Positions 1 through 6,587 are shown, counted from the first letter of the stretch. The stretch is DNA of 10,048 nt from Phycisphaerae bacterium (GCA_016794945.1 JAEUIX010000273.1:1-10048); one strand, 5' to 3'. Numbers and translations: made by a program. Notes: a model not told the origin generated them from the sequence alone.

Positions 1-66
1 GGATGGGCCTGCGGGCCCACCTGCCGGTTCGCACGGCGCGATGAACTGTTCCACCCGTCCGCCTGC

Positions 67-1434
67 CTATCGCCGGACCGCGATTTCCTGCACCAGCTCG
101 CGCGAGGCCCCCGGCCCGCGTCGCGGCCCGACCGGGCGCTGCTCGCGGTAGACGCGCAGGGCCACGGCCGACTCGAGCACGCCCTGCCGCTCGGCCAGGG
201 CGCGGAGCAGCGCAGCCCGGTGGGCGTCGGCCCGCGCGTGGCCCACGGGCCTCCAGAGCATGGTCGTGAGCACCTTGCCGACCTGCGACGCATCGCCCAT
301 GAGCCCCGGCATGTCGCCGTCGGCCAGCGGGCGCTCGACGCCCGAGGCGTCGACCCAGGTGCAGCGCGCCTCGACGAACGGCCGATCAGCCGCCAGCCAC
401 ACGAACGTGGGGAACACCGAGACCGGCCAGGCTTCACCCTGACGCACGAGACCCGTCCACACGAACGCCGCCGCGATGCCCGCGCCGACCACGCCGGCCA
501 AACGCGCCGGACCGCGGGCCCGTTCGGGCCGGCGCGTCCATGCCGGGACGCCGAGCCCGCGGGACCAATCGACCAGCGCCAGCGACGACAGGCTCATCGC
601 CAGAAAATCGATCTGGAGGAACAGCAGGATCAGGGCGTGGAAGGTGATGCACGCGGCCGCGAGCCAGGGTCTGGCGGCGCGGACGAACACCAGCGGCAGG
701 AACAGCAGCTCCAGGAGCAGCGTGAAGATGCCGCCCAGCGCCAGAGCCCACGGCCAGCGGTCGATCGGCAGTGGCAAAGGCGAGGGGTCCAGCCGCATCT
801 GCAGCGCCCGCAGCAGGGCCTGGCCGTTGCACCAATCCCAGCCGGCGCTGGCGAGCTTCCAGGCGCCGGGGAAGAAGTAGGCCAGCCCCAGCACCACGCC
901 GATCCACAGCACGCCGGCGCCGTACGCCGGCGCGGGCTCGGCCGGGCCGCGCCACCGGCCCCAGCGGCGCAGCGCGTCGAGCCCCAGCGCATCGCCGCAG
1001 GGCGTGGCGGCGAGGACTGCCAGCATGAGCGGCGCAAAGTGCAGCGCGTGACCCACGCCGCCGAGCAGGTACCGCTGTCCGAGCACGTACACGCTCACCA
1101 GGCAGGCCAGCAGGGCCGTCGTTCGCGACGCCGCCCCGAGCATGCAGAGCACCAGCAGGCCTCGGAGCAATCCGAGCAGCGCCGATGCCAGTTCCGGCGA
1201 CGTCGGCACCCACGCCAGGAGGTACTTGAGGATGCGCGGCGGCAGGTGCGTGCCCGGCGGCATCGCGGCGAGGTTCACGATGTTCGGCCCGTGCTGCTCC
1301 ACCAGCAGCAGCACCGAGGCGCAGACGATGACTCGCGCCATGCCGAGATTGACCGCGGGTTCGGGCGATCGCCAGAGCCGATCCCACCAGCCTGCACGCG
1401 GGTGGCTCGCGCAGATTGGGCCGGCCGCCTGCAT
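67..1434 (-). CDS. HTTM-type multi-pass membrane protein
   Basis: A 455-residue protein with about eight hydrophobic segments (roughly residues 28-46, 83-102, 105-120, 130-146, 173-190, 230-252, 256-290 and 310-330), so it sits in the cytoplasmic membrane. The pattern GAWKLASAGWDWCNG (190-204), the FTLLLELLFLPLVF helix (237-250) and FHALILLFLQIDF (265-277) resemble the HTTM domain, the membrane domain shared with vitamin K-dependent gamma-carboxylase. Bacterial HTTM proteins mostly have no known substrate, and carboxylase activity should not be assumed. The last 120 residues are soluble and contain no motif I recognise. The ATG at 1434 is used because the WWDRLWRSPEP leader before the first helix is normal for the family. 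It has no Shine-Dalgarno but a TAGGCT box ends 6 nt upstream. It is divergent from the dehydrogenase gene at 1569. DoxX-like membrane proteins are an alternative. The gene is sure, the family likely. Confidence 0.85.
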   Translation of the reverse strand: MQAAGPICASHPRAGWWDRLWRSPEPAVNLGMARVIVCASVLLLVEQHGPNIVNLAAMPPGTHLPPRILKYLLAWVPTSPELASALLGLLRGLLVLCMLGAASRTTALLACLVSVYVLGQRYLLGGVGHALHFAPLMLAVLAATPCGDALGLDALRRWGRWRGPAEPAPAYGAGVLWIGVVLGLAYFFPGAWKLASAGWDWCNGQALLRALQMRLDPSPLPLPIDRWPWALALGGIFTLLLELLFLPLVFVRAARPWLAAACITFHALILLFLQIDFLAMSLSSLALVDWSRGLGVPAWTRRPERARGPARLAGVVGAGIAAAFVWTGLVRQGEAWPVSVFPTFVWLAADRPFVEARCTWVDASGVERPLADGDMPGLMGDASQVGKVLTTMLWRPVGHARADAHRAALLRALAERQGVLESAVALRVYREQRPVGPRRGPGASRELVQEIAVRR

Positions 1435-1440
1435 GGCGCC

Positions 1441-1446
1441 AGCCTA
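1441..1446 (-). promoter_or_regulatory. TANNNT box 6 nt before the HTTM start (possible leaderless promoter)
   Basis: On the minus strand TAGGCT is followed by 6 nt (GGCGCC) and then the ATG. A -10 box at this distance would place the transcription start at or next to the start codon. I see no convincing -35 hexamer. The absence of a Shine-Dalgarno for this gene agrees with a leaderless message. It is a short motif and could be chance. Confidence 0.35.
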
Positions 1447-1536
1447 CCCGACCGCCGACGCGAACTCCGATAACCCCGGGAACGGGCGCATTGGCCCAAC
1501 CGTCCGGGGCGGCCGGGCCGATCTTCAGAGGTGTCA

Positions 1537-1552
1537 GCCGGCCGGGGCCGGC
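1537..1552 (+). promoter_or_regulatory. Hairpin touching the dehydrogenase ribosome-binding site
   Basis: GCCGGC (1537-1542) and GCCGGC (1547-1552) pair around a CGGG loop to give a 6-bp all-GC stem. The stem ends at the base before AGGAGG (1553-1558), the strongest Shine-Dalgarno in the window. In the mRNA it could affect ribosome access. The sequence is very GC-rich, so the structure may be fortuitous. Confidence 0.3.
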
Positions 1553-1558
1553 AGGAGG
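1553..1558 (+). promoter_or_regulatory. Shine-Dalgarno that sets the dehydrogenase start
   Basis: A full AGGAGG lies 10 nt before the GTG at 1569. It decides the start: an upstream in-frame ATG at 1416 would add 51 residues of proline- and arginine-rich sequence that overlaps the 5' end of the divergent HTTM gene and has no counterpart in the dehydrogenase family. Confidence 0.75.
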
Positions 1559-1568
1559 TACGACCGCC

Positions 1569-2567
1569 GTGCGCGCCGTGTGCTTCGATGGTTCCAGCGT
1601 GCGACTCGAACCGGCAGCACCGGTCCCGGCGCCGGGCGCCGGCGAAGCGCTGGTCCGCCCGCGGCGCATGGGCGTCGGCGCGAGCGACCTGGCCGTCGCC
1701 GGCGGTCGAACCGGGTTCCGGGGCGTGATGGGGCACGAGTTCGTCGGGGTCGTGGAAGCGGTGAACGGCCCGCCCGACGCGGTCGAGCGATTCGCGGGCA
1801 AGCGCGTCGTCGGGTCGGCCGTGATCGTGTGCGGGCGGTGCGACATGTGCCGGGCGGGCCTGAGCGGCCACTGCCGCGCACGCACGGTGCTTGGGCTTCA
1901 CGGCCGGGACGGGTGCTTCGCGGAGTCGTTCACGCTGCCGGTGGCGAACCTGGTGGAGGTGCCGGCGGACGTGGACGAGGAGCAGGCGGTGTTCGCTTCG
2001 CCGCTGGCCGCGGCGTTGCACACGCGCCAGATGTTCCGGGTGGAGGGCAAGCCGTACATCACGGTGCTGGGCGACGGGCGGATGGGCCTGCTGGTGGCGC
2101 AGGTGATGGCGCCGCTGAACGCGCGGGTGCGGCTGCTGGGGCGGCACGCCGAGAAGCTGGGGCTGTGCGACAAGTGGGGCATCCGGCACCGGCTCGTGGA
2201 CGAGGCGGGGCGCCGGCAGGACCAGGACGTGGTGATCGACTGCACGGGGCGGCCGGACGGGCTGGCGACGGCGCTGGGGATGGTGCGTCCGCGGGGCAAG
2301 GTGGTGCTGATGTCTGCGCCGGCGCCGGCGGGCGGCGCTGGCGCGCCGACCGGCGTGGCGGGGCCGATCGACCTCAGCCCGATCGTGACTGGCGAGATCG
2401 AGGTGGTGGGTTCGCGGTGCGGGAGCCTCGCCGAGGCGCTCGAGGCGCTGCGTCGCGGGCGGGTGGACGTGCTGAGCTTGATCACGCGCCGGGCCCGGCT
2501 GGCCGACGGGCCGAGAGCGATCGAGTCGGCCGGGCGGGGCCAGATCAAGGTGCTCATGGAGCCGTGA
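1569..2567 (+). CDS. Zinc-type medium-chain dehydrogenase with altered catalytic site
   Basis: A 332-residue cytoplasmic oxidoreductase of the medium-chain dehydrogenase/reductase superfamily. An N-terminal GroES-like domain (about 1-150) carries GHEFVG (55-60) and the four structural-zinc cysteines C88, C91, C94 and C102 with 2-2-7 spacing. The Rossmann domain has GDGRMG (168-173) and GRH after beta-2 (191-193). The overall text (VLGLHGRDGCFAE, GSRCGSLAEALEAL, DVLSLITRRARL) matches the uncharacterised 'MDR_like' alcohol dehydrogenase-like group better than a named enzyme. Two catalytic-zinc positions are changed. The family GICxxD motif reads GVGASD, so the cysteine is Gly37, and the EPL glutamate is Ser144 in ASPLAAA. 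His56 and Glu57 remain. Substrate unknown; it may bind no catalytic zinc. It begins with GTG after a strong Shine-Dalgarno and converges on serA with 19 nt between the stop codons. Confidence 0.88.
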   Translation: MRAVCFDGSSVRLEPAAPVPAPGAGEALVRPRRMGVGASDLAVAGGRTGFRGVMGHEFVGVVEAVNGPPDAVERFAGKRVVGSAVIVCGRCDMCRAGLSGHCRARTVLGLHGRDGCFAESFTLPVANLVEVPADVDEEQAVFASPLAAALHTRQMFRVEGKPYITVLGDGRMGLLVAQVMAPLNARVRLLGRHAEKLGLCDKWGIRHRLVDEAGRRQDQDVVIDCTGRPDGLATALGMVRPRGKVVLMSAPAPAGGAGAPTGVAGPIDLSPIVTGEIEVVGSRCGSLAEALEALRRGRVDVLSLITRRARLADGPRAIESAGRGQIKVLMEP

Positions 2568-2583
2568 GCGGCGCTCGGGCCGC
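2568..2583. other. Short hairpin between convergent genes
   Basis: GCGGC (2568-2572) and GCCGC (2579-2583) can pair around a 6-nt loop in the 19-nt gap between the dehydrogenase and serA stop codons. This is where a shared terminator would be expected, but no T-tract follows on either strand and the stem is only 5 bp. Termination here, if any, is not of the classic intrinsic type. Confidence 0.2.
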
Positions 2584-2586
2584 CGT

Positions 2587-3828
2587 TCACCACAGCGGGC
2601 GCACGCGGATCGTCTCCGGCATGGCCCGCAGGTTCACGAGCAGCCGTTTGCCGTGCTGCGCATCGACCTCCAGCACCACGTAGCCCACGTCGCCCAGAGT
2701 CTGCAGGTACTGGGCGCTGATGTTCACGCCCAGCGCGGCGCACGCGCCGTTGATGGACCCCAGCACGCCCGGGACGTTGCGGTGCAGGTGCAGGATGCGG
2801 TGCGAACGCCGCGGCTCGTCGGCCCCCGGCTGTTCGGGAAGGTCGACCACGGGCATGTTCACCGAGCCGGTGGTGCTGCCGTTGTTGAGGAACCGGAGCA
2901 GCTTGCCGCAGACGTCCAGGGCGATGGCCTCCTGCGCTTCTTCGGTGCTCCCGCCGACGTGCGGCGTGAGGATCACGTTGGCCAGGCCCTGCAGTTCGCT
3001 GCGGAAGCGCTCGCCCCGGCCGGCCGGCTCGTGGGGGAAGACGTCCGCCGCCGCGCCGCCCAGGTGGCCGTCGCGCAGGGCGGCGGCCAGCGCGGGCACG
3101 TCGACCACGCTGCCGCGGGCGTTGTTGATCAGCAAGGCGCCGCGTTTCATGGTCCGGAGCTGGGCGCGGCCGATGAGCCCGCGCGTCGCCGGGGTCTCGG
3201 GAACGTGAAGCGAGACGCAGTCGGCCTGACGCAGCAGCTCGTCGAGCGTCCGGCAGGGGCGGGCGTTGCCCAGGGGCAGCTTGCTGGCGATGTCGAAGAA
3301 CAGCACGCGCATGCCCATGGCCTCGGCCAGCACCGACACCTGCGAACCGATGTGGCCGTAGCCGACGATGCCCAGCGTCCGCCCCCGCACCTCGTGGGCG
3401 CCTTCGGCGGACTTGTCCCACCGCCCGGCGTGTACCGCCGCGGACTGGTCGGCCAGCCGGCGGTGCAACGCGACCACCTCGGCGATGGTCAGCTCGGCCA
3501 CGGAGCGCGTGTTGCTGAACGGTGCGTTGAACACGGCCACCCCCCGCTGCTGAGCGGCCTTGAGGTCGACCTGGTTGGTCCCGATGCAGAAGCAGCCGAC
3601 GGCCAGCAGCCGCTGGGCGGAGGCCAGCGTTGCGGACGAGAGTTGCGTCTTGCTGCGAATGCCCACCAGGTGGGCGCCGGCGACGGCCTTGTCGAGGGCC
3701 GCGCCCTCCAGCGCCGTGTCCATCAGCGTGACGGACAGACCCTCGTCGGCGAGCATGCGGCGCGCCGCTGGGTGGATGCCCTCGAGCAGCACGACGCGGA
3801 TCTTGTCCTTGGGGAACGACGTCTTCAT
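2587..3828 (-). CDS. serA: D-3-phosphoglycerate dehydrogenase, E. coli type
   Basis: Oxidises 3-phosphoglycerate with NAD+ to 3-phosphohydroxypyruvate, the first committed step of serine synthesis, in the cytoplasm. The 413 residues align almost end to end with E. coli SerA (410). Shared blocks include GCFCIGTNQVDL (79-90), FNAPFSNTRSVAEL (100-113), the nucleotide loop GIVGYGHIG (153-161), SLHVPE (206-211), KLPLGNA (183-189) and the catalytic Arg238, Glu267 and His290. The C-terminal ACT domain (about 344-413) keeps the serine-contact residues His349, Asn351 and Asn369, which correspond to E. coli His344, Asn346 and Asn364, so feedback inhibition by serine is expected. It is the short form without the extra ASB domain found in many bacteria. 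Start is ATG with only a weak purine stretch upstream. It lies 28 nt downstream of uppP and is probably co-transcribed, a pairing with no obvious metabolic logic. Confidence 0.97.
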   Translation of the reverse strand: MKTSFPKDKIRVVLLEGIHPAARRMLADEGLSVTLMDTALEGAALDKAVAGAHLVGIRSKTQLSSATLASAQRLLAVGCFCIGTNQVDLKAAQQRGVAVFNAPFSNTRSVAELTIAEVVALHRRLADQSAAVHAGRWDKSAEGAHEVRGRTLGIVGYGHIGSQVSVLAEAMGMRVLFFDIASKLPLGNARPCRTLDELLRQADCVSLHVPETPATRGLIGRAQLRTMKRGALLINNARGSVVDVPALAAALRDGHLGGAAADVFPHEPAGRGERFRSELQGLANVILTPHVGGSTEEAQEAIALDVCGKLLRFLNNGSTTGSVNMPVVDLPEQPGADEPRRSHRILHLHRNVPGVLGSINGACAALGVNISAQYLQTLGDVGYVVLEVDAQHGKRLLVNLRAMPETIRVRPLW

Positions 3829-3841
3829 GGCTCGATGCTCT

Positions 3842-3855
3842 CGCCGCTGTCGGCG
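3842..3855 (-). other. Small hairpin in the uppP-serA gap
   Basis: CGCCG and CGGCG pair around a 4-nt loop inside the 28 nt that separate the uppP stop from the serA start. It could mark a processing point or partial terminator within the operon. There is no T-run, and such stems are common by chance at this GC content. Confidence 0.2.
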
Positions 3856-3856
3856 G

Positions 3857-4729
3857 TCAGACCGTCACCCACCCCGCGGCGATCAGCCCGATCAGCGCCA
3901 GTCCCAGCAGTATGCGGTAGACCCCGAACGGCGTCAGGCCGTGCCGGTTCAGGAACGCCACGAGCCACTTCACGGCCACCGCGGCGCACACCGCCGCCAC
4001 GACCATTCCCACGACGCTGGGACCGACGCCCAGACTCTGGAACACGTTGGGCGTGCCGGCGGCGGCGGACTGCTTGAGGTTCTTGTACAGGGCGTACCCG
4101 GTGGCGGCCAGGAGCGTCGGCATGCCGAGCAGGAAGCTGAACTCCGCCGCGGCGGCGGGACGGAGCCCGGACATGACGCCGCCGGTGATGGTCATCATCG
4201 AGCGGCTGGTGCCGGGCCAGAGGCTGACGCACTGGAGAAGGCCGATGAGCAGCGCACCGCCCGGGGTGAGGTCCCGCAGTTCGCGCCCGCCGGATCCGCC
4301 GGCGGCCTGATGGCGCCGCATGGGGGCCACGCACGCGCGGTCGACCGCGATCATGAAGAGCCCGCCGACGATGAACGCGACGATCACGGGCACGGCGCGG
4401 AACAGGTGCTCCTTGATCCACCCGTGCATCGCCAGACCGAGGGCCGCCGCGGGCACGAAGGCGATCACCAGGTTGAACAGCAGCATGCGTCCCGCGGCGT
4501 CGCGTCCGAGCAGGCCCAGGAGCATCGAGACGAATCGCGGGAAGTAGAGGCCGGCGACCGCCAGGATCGCGCCGCCCTGGATGATGATGTTGAAGTCCTC
4601 CACCGCGCCGCCGCGATCGCGAAGGCCGATGAGGTCGCTGGTGATGATGAGGTGCCCGGTGGAACTCACCGGGAGGTACTCGGTGATGCCCTCGACGAAC
4701 CCCAGCGCCGCCGCCTGCCACAGTTCCAT
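3857..4729 (-). CDS. uppP: Undecaprenyl-diphosphatase (BacA/UppP family)
   Basis: A 290-residue polytopic membrane enzyme that dephosphorylates undecaprenyl diphosphate to the monophosphate, recycling the lipid carrier of peptidoglycan and other envelope polymers; overproduction gives bacitracin resistance in other bacteria. The two family signatures are intact: VEGITEYLPVSSTGHL near the N-terminus (Glu13, Glu17, His26, matching E. coli Glu17, Glu21, His30) and PGTSRSMMT at 172-180 with Arg176, matching E. coli Arg174. Hydrophobic segments fill most of the rest, including a C-terminal GVYRILLGLALIGLIAAGW helix. A polar loop of about 20 residues rich in Gly and Arg precedes the second signature. 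Start: a GTG 12 nt upstream (4741) is also in frame, but the ATG at 4729 has GGGAG 5 nt before it and begins as MELWQ, as in homologues. It probably heads the uppP-serA operon. Confidence 0.95.
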   Translation of the reverse strand: MELWQAAALGFVEGITEYLPVSSTGHLIITSDLIGLRDRGGAVEDFNIIIQGGAILAVAGLYFPRFVSMLLGLLGRDAAGRMLLFNLVIAFVPAAALGLAMHGWIKEHLFRAVPVIVAFIVGGLFMIAVDRACVAPMRRHQAAGGSGGRELRDLTPGGALLIGLLQCVSLWPGTSRSMMTITGGVMSGLRPAAAAEFSFLLGMPTLLAATGYALYKNLKQSAAAGTPNVFQSLGVGPSVVGMVVAAVCAAVAVKWLVAFLNRHGLTPFGVYRILLGLALIGLIAAGWVTV

Positions 4730-4734
4730 GCACG

Positions 4735-4739
4735 CTCCC
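4735..4739 (-). promoter_or_regulatory. Shine-Dalgarno that sets the uppP start
   Basis: GGGAG on the minus strand, 5 nt before the ATG at 4729. It overlaps the codons that would follow the alternative GTG at 4741, so it favours the shorter protein. Confidence 0.6.
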
Positions 4740-4804
4740 ACGTCGCTCCGCGGATCACGGCGGGGAGCCTGCGCCGCGCGCGGGCACCGCCCGCACCTTC
4801 CATC

Positions 4805-4818
4805 GGCCCGATCGGGCC
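4805..4818. repeat. Perfect 14-bp palindrome
   Basis: GGCCCGATCGGGCC is identical to its reverse complement. It sits 26 nt past the stop of the lipoprotein gene and about 75 nt before uppP, so it could be a hairpin that ends or trims the lipoprotein message (5-bp stem, GATC loop) or an operator for uppP-serA. No T-tract follows. No second copy was noticed in the window. Confidence 0.35.
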
Positions 4819-4843
4819 CCGGCCTGCGGCCACGGGCGACGGG

Positions 4844-5494
4844 TCAGCGCTCGCGGAGACCGAAGATCATTGCTTTCCAGGCCGGTTCGGCGGCGTCGAC
4901 GACGTCGACGGGGCCGGTCAGGCGGATCTGGATCGGCCCCTTGGGTCCCTCGACGATCGCGCCCAGGAACCGCGTGCCGGGCTGCGGCGAGGCCGGGGCC
5001 CCGCCGGCGCTCATGCCGCGGTAGGTGCCCACCATCGAAAGCTGGGTCACCTTGATGCCGGAGATGGTGTCGGTCGAAACCCGCGGCTCGCCGCCCGGGT
5101 CGGGCGACATCTGTCCCTTCCAGCGGTTGATGTTCGAGTCGGCCGAGCCGCCGATGCCGGTGAAAAAGACGCACTCGGCCTCGCCGCCGCCCGCCGAGAC
5201 GAGGTACACGGCCGCGCGCATGCCGCCGGCGGCGCCCTTCTGCCAGGTGCCGGCGATGGGGAAGAGCACGCCGCCGATCTCCGCGGCGTTTCCTTCGCCC
5301 GTGATGCCCTCGGCCTGGCTGAGCTGCTGCTGCTGGGCGCCGCCGATCTGGTCGCGCAGATCGCGGGCGCTCTTGGCGCTCTTGCCCAACACGGTCGATG
5401 GGTTGGCCGGCGTGGGCGGGGCCTTCTCCTCACAGGCGAACAGCAGGAGTCCGGCACCGGCGGCGAGGCACGCGAAGAAGGCTCGGCTCATCAT
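4844..5494 (-). CDS. Lipoprotein of unknown function, planctomycete type
   Basis: A 216-residue protein with a lipoprotein signal peptide: a basic start, a hydrophobic stretch of about 14 residues and the lipobox LFAC, with Cys21 as the expected lipidated residue. The mature part starts with a Pro/Ala/Ser linker and a polar QQQQ-containing segment (about 22-65). A folded region follows with TWQKG (83-87), CVFF (108-111), NINRWKGQM (121-129), VGTYRG (155-160), FLGAIVEGPKGPIQIRLTGP (176-195) and AWKAMIFGL near the end. I recall this order (INRW..Q, GTY, LGAIVE..GP...KLTGP) from uncharacterised secreted proteins of planctomycetes, but no function is known to me. The frame stays open far upstream, antisense to the methyltransferase gene. 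The start chosen is the first of two adjacent ATGs, 7 nt after GAGGA and just before the signal peptide. Divergent from the RNA methyltransferase; 114 nt upstream of uppP. Confidence 0.85.
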   Translation of the reverse strand: MMSRAFFACLAAGAGLLLFACEEKAPPTPANPSTVLGKSAKSARDLRDQIGGAQQQQLSQAEGITGEGNAAEIGGVLFPIAGTWQKGAAGGMRAAVYLVSAGGGEAECVFFTGIGGSADSNINRWKGQMSPDPGGEPRVSTDTISGIKVTQLSMVGTYRGMSAGGAPASPQPGTRFLGAIVEGPKGPIQIRLTGPVDVVDAAEPAWKAMIFGLRER

Positions 5495-5501
5495 GGGTGG
5501 A

Positions 5502-5506
5502 TCCTC
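5502..5506 (-). promoter_or_regulatory. Shine-Dalgarno that sets the lipoprotein start
   Basis: GAGGA on the minus strand lies 7 nt before the ATG at 5494. It helps reject the long open frame that continues to 6013 on the same strand. A TACCCT box (5526-5531, minus) further upstream is a possible -10, without a visible -35. Confidence 0.55.
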
Positions 5507-5570
5507 GGTGGCCACGAGACGCCCAAGGGTACACACCGCCCGGAGCCAGCCCGGCCCGGCGCGCCGCGGG

Positions 5571-5576
5571 TAGAGT
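5571..5576 (+). promoter_or_regulatory. TANNNT box 5 nt before the RNA methyltransferase start (possible leaderless promoter)
   Basis: TAGAGT is followed by CCGCC and then the GTG at 5582. There is no Shine-Dalgarno and no recognisable -35. If this is the -10 element, transcription would begin at or within a base or two of the start codon. Confidence 0.4.
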
Positions 5577-5581
5577 CCGCC

Positions 5582-6445
5582 GTGCGCTGCATCCGCGTGG
5601 AATCGCTGGAGGACCCACGGCTCGACGACTACCGAGCGATCAAGGAGCGGCAGTTGCTCCCGGCGTTCTCGTGGGCCGCGCAGCGCCGCCCCGATCCCGA
5701 GGCCCCGTGGGGCAAGTTCATGGCCGAGGGGGAGGTCGTTTTGCACCGGCTGGTGCGTTCGACGTGCCGGACGCTGAGCGTGCTGGTCACACCCACGAGA
5801 CTCAACGCGGCGGAAGCCGACCTTGCCTTGCTGCCGCCGGACACCCCCGTGTTCGTGATTGAACCCGCCCACCTGGAGCCGTTGACCGGGTTCTCGCTGC
5901 ACCGGGGGCTGATCGCTGTTGCCGCTCGGCCCCGGCCGCTGGAGCCCGAGGCCGTCGCGGCCAAAGCCGCGCCAGGCCGACCGCTGGTGATCCTGGAGGA
6001 CCTGTCGAACCACGACAATGTCGGTGGCGTGTTTCGGAACGCCGCGGCGTTCGGTGCGGCCGGTGTGCTGCTCAGTCCCAGGTGTGCAGATCCGCTCTAT
6101 CGCAAATCTGTTCGTGTTTCGGTTGGATATGCCATGACTGTCTCCTGGGCGTTTGTGATGGACTGGCCGGCCGGGGTGGCGAGGCTTCGAGACCGGGGGA
6201 TCGAAGTGCTCGCCATGACGCCTGGACCGGGGGCTGAACGCCTGCAGGATGCGGCAATCGCGTGCCGTGGAAAGCCGGCGGCGGTTCTCCTAGGGGCGGA
6301 GGGGCCGGGGCTGACAGCCGGGGCGCTGGCGGCCGGGACGCGGCGGGTGTCGATCGCGATGGCTGCGGGGGTTGATTCGTTGAACGTGGTGGTGGCCGGG
6401 GCGGTCGCGCTGCACGCGTTGGCGACGCCGGAAAGGGGCGTTTGA
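5582..6445 (+). CDS. TrmH/SpoU-family RNA 2'-O-methyltransferase
   Basis: A 287-residue S-adenosylmethionine-dependent SPOUT enzyme that should methylate a ribose 2'-OH in rRNA or tRNA. The N-terminal part (about 7-115) has the DPRLDDYRAIKERQL opening and GKFMAEGEVVLHRLV (44-58), as in the L30e-like substrate-binding domain of longer TrmH-family proteins. The C-terminal knotted domain has all three SpoU motifs: NVGGVFRN (146-153, with the conserved Asn and Arg), LLGAEGPGL (236-244) and IAMAAGVDSLNVVVAGA (258-274). The ADPLYRKSVRVSVG block (169-182) is also typical. The exact target nucleotide cannot be told; actinobacterial and planctomycetal relatives are annotated only as TrmH family. The frame is open for 2 kb upstream, but family similarity begins only at this GTG, which has no Shine-Dalgarno and a TANNNT box 5 nt before it. 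Divergent from the lipoprotein across 87 nt. Confidence 0.93.
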   Translation: MRCIRVESLEDPRLDDYRAIKERQLLPAFSWAAQRRPDPEAPWGKFMAEGEVVLHRLVRSTCRTLSVLVTPTRLNAAEADLALLPPDTPVFVIEPAHLEPLTGFSLHRGLIAVAARPRPLEPEAVAAKAAPGRPLVILEDLSNHDNVGGVFRNAAAFGAAGVLLSPRCADPLYRKSVRVSVGYAMTVSWAFVMDWPAGVARLRDRGIEVLAMTPGPGAERLQDAAIACRGKPAAVLLGAEGPGLTAGALAAGTRRVSIAMAAGVDSLNVVVAGAVALHALATPERGV

Positions 6446-6470
6446 TGAGCGGAACGAGCGGGATGAGCGA
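6444..6470 (+). repeat. Three near-identical 9-nt units after the methyltransferase gene
   Basis: GATGAGCGG, AACGAGCGG and GATGAGCGA follow one another directly from the stop codon. They also spell a nine-codon frame, MSGTSGMSD, whose ATG shares a base with the TGA stop of the methyltransferase (6443-6447). It may be chance or slippage-derived; a translated peptide is unlikely. Confidence 0.35.
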
Positions 6471-6573
6471 CTGAATTGGGGTGCGGTCGGGTTTCGGGCG
6501 GTGGAATCTTGTGCCCGGGGTGAATCCGGGCGGTCGATTCCGAGGTAGACTCTCACATCGGGGGATCACGTAC

Positions 6574-6587
6574 CGGCCGTTCGGCCG
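6574..6587 (+). promoter_or_regulatory. Hairpin just before the ribosome site of the thioredoxin-like gene
   Basis: CGGCC and GGCCG pair around GTTC, 4 nt before GGGAG (6592-6596), in the 5' leader of the gene starting at 6604. A TAGACT box at 6546-6551 is a possible -10 and would give a leader of about 45 nt. The rest of the 158-nt gap after the methyltransferase gene shows nothing else I can name. Confidence 0.25.

Noticed and set aside
4..19. Hairpin TGGGCC-TGCG-GGCCCA downstream of the HTTM gene
   Set aside because: It lies nearly 50 nt past the stop codon, has no T-tract on either side, and the window edge cuts off the context, so a terminator cannot be claimed.
903..933. Repeated ACGCCGGCGC in the HTTM gene
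   Set aside because: Two short GC-rich copies within Ala/Pro/Gly codons; no further copies and no sign of a mobile or regulatory repeat.
434..1885. Long minus-strand open frame covering the HTTM gene start and the intergenic gap
   Set aside because: Its translation is Arg/Ala/Pro-rich with no hydrophobic pattern or motif, and it overlaps two better supported genes.
1898..3421. Minus-strand frame of 507 codons across the dehydrogenase and serA
   Set aside because: It is a shifted frame of serA and antisense to the dehydrogenase; it contains no recognisable domain.
3560..5581. Open frame of about 670 codons running into the RNA methyltransferase gene on the plus strand
   Set aside because: It lies antisense to serA, uppP and the lipoprotein gene, all of which have strong family support. 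Its translation is rich in Arg, His, Gln and Asp repeats typical of GC-rich shadow frames, and methyltransferase similarity begins only at 5582.
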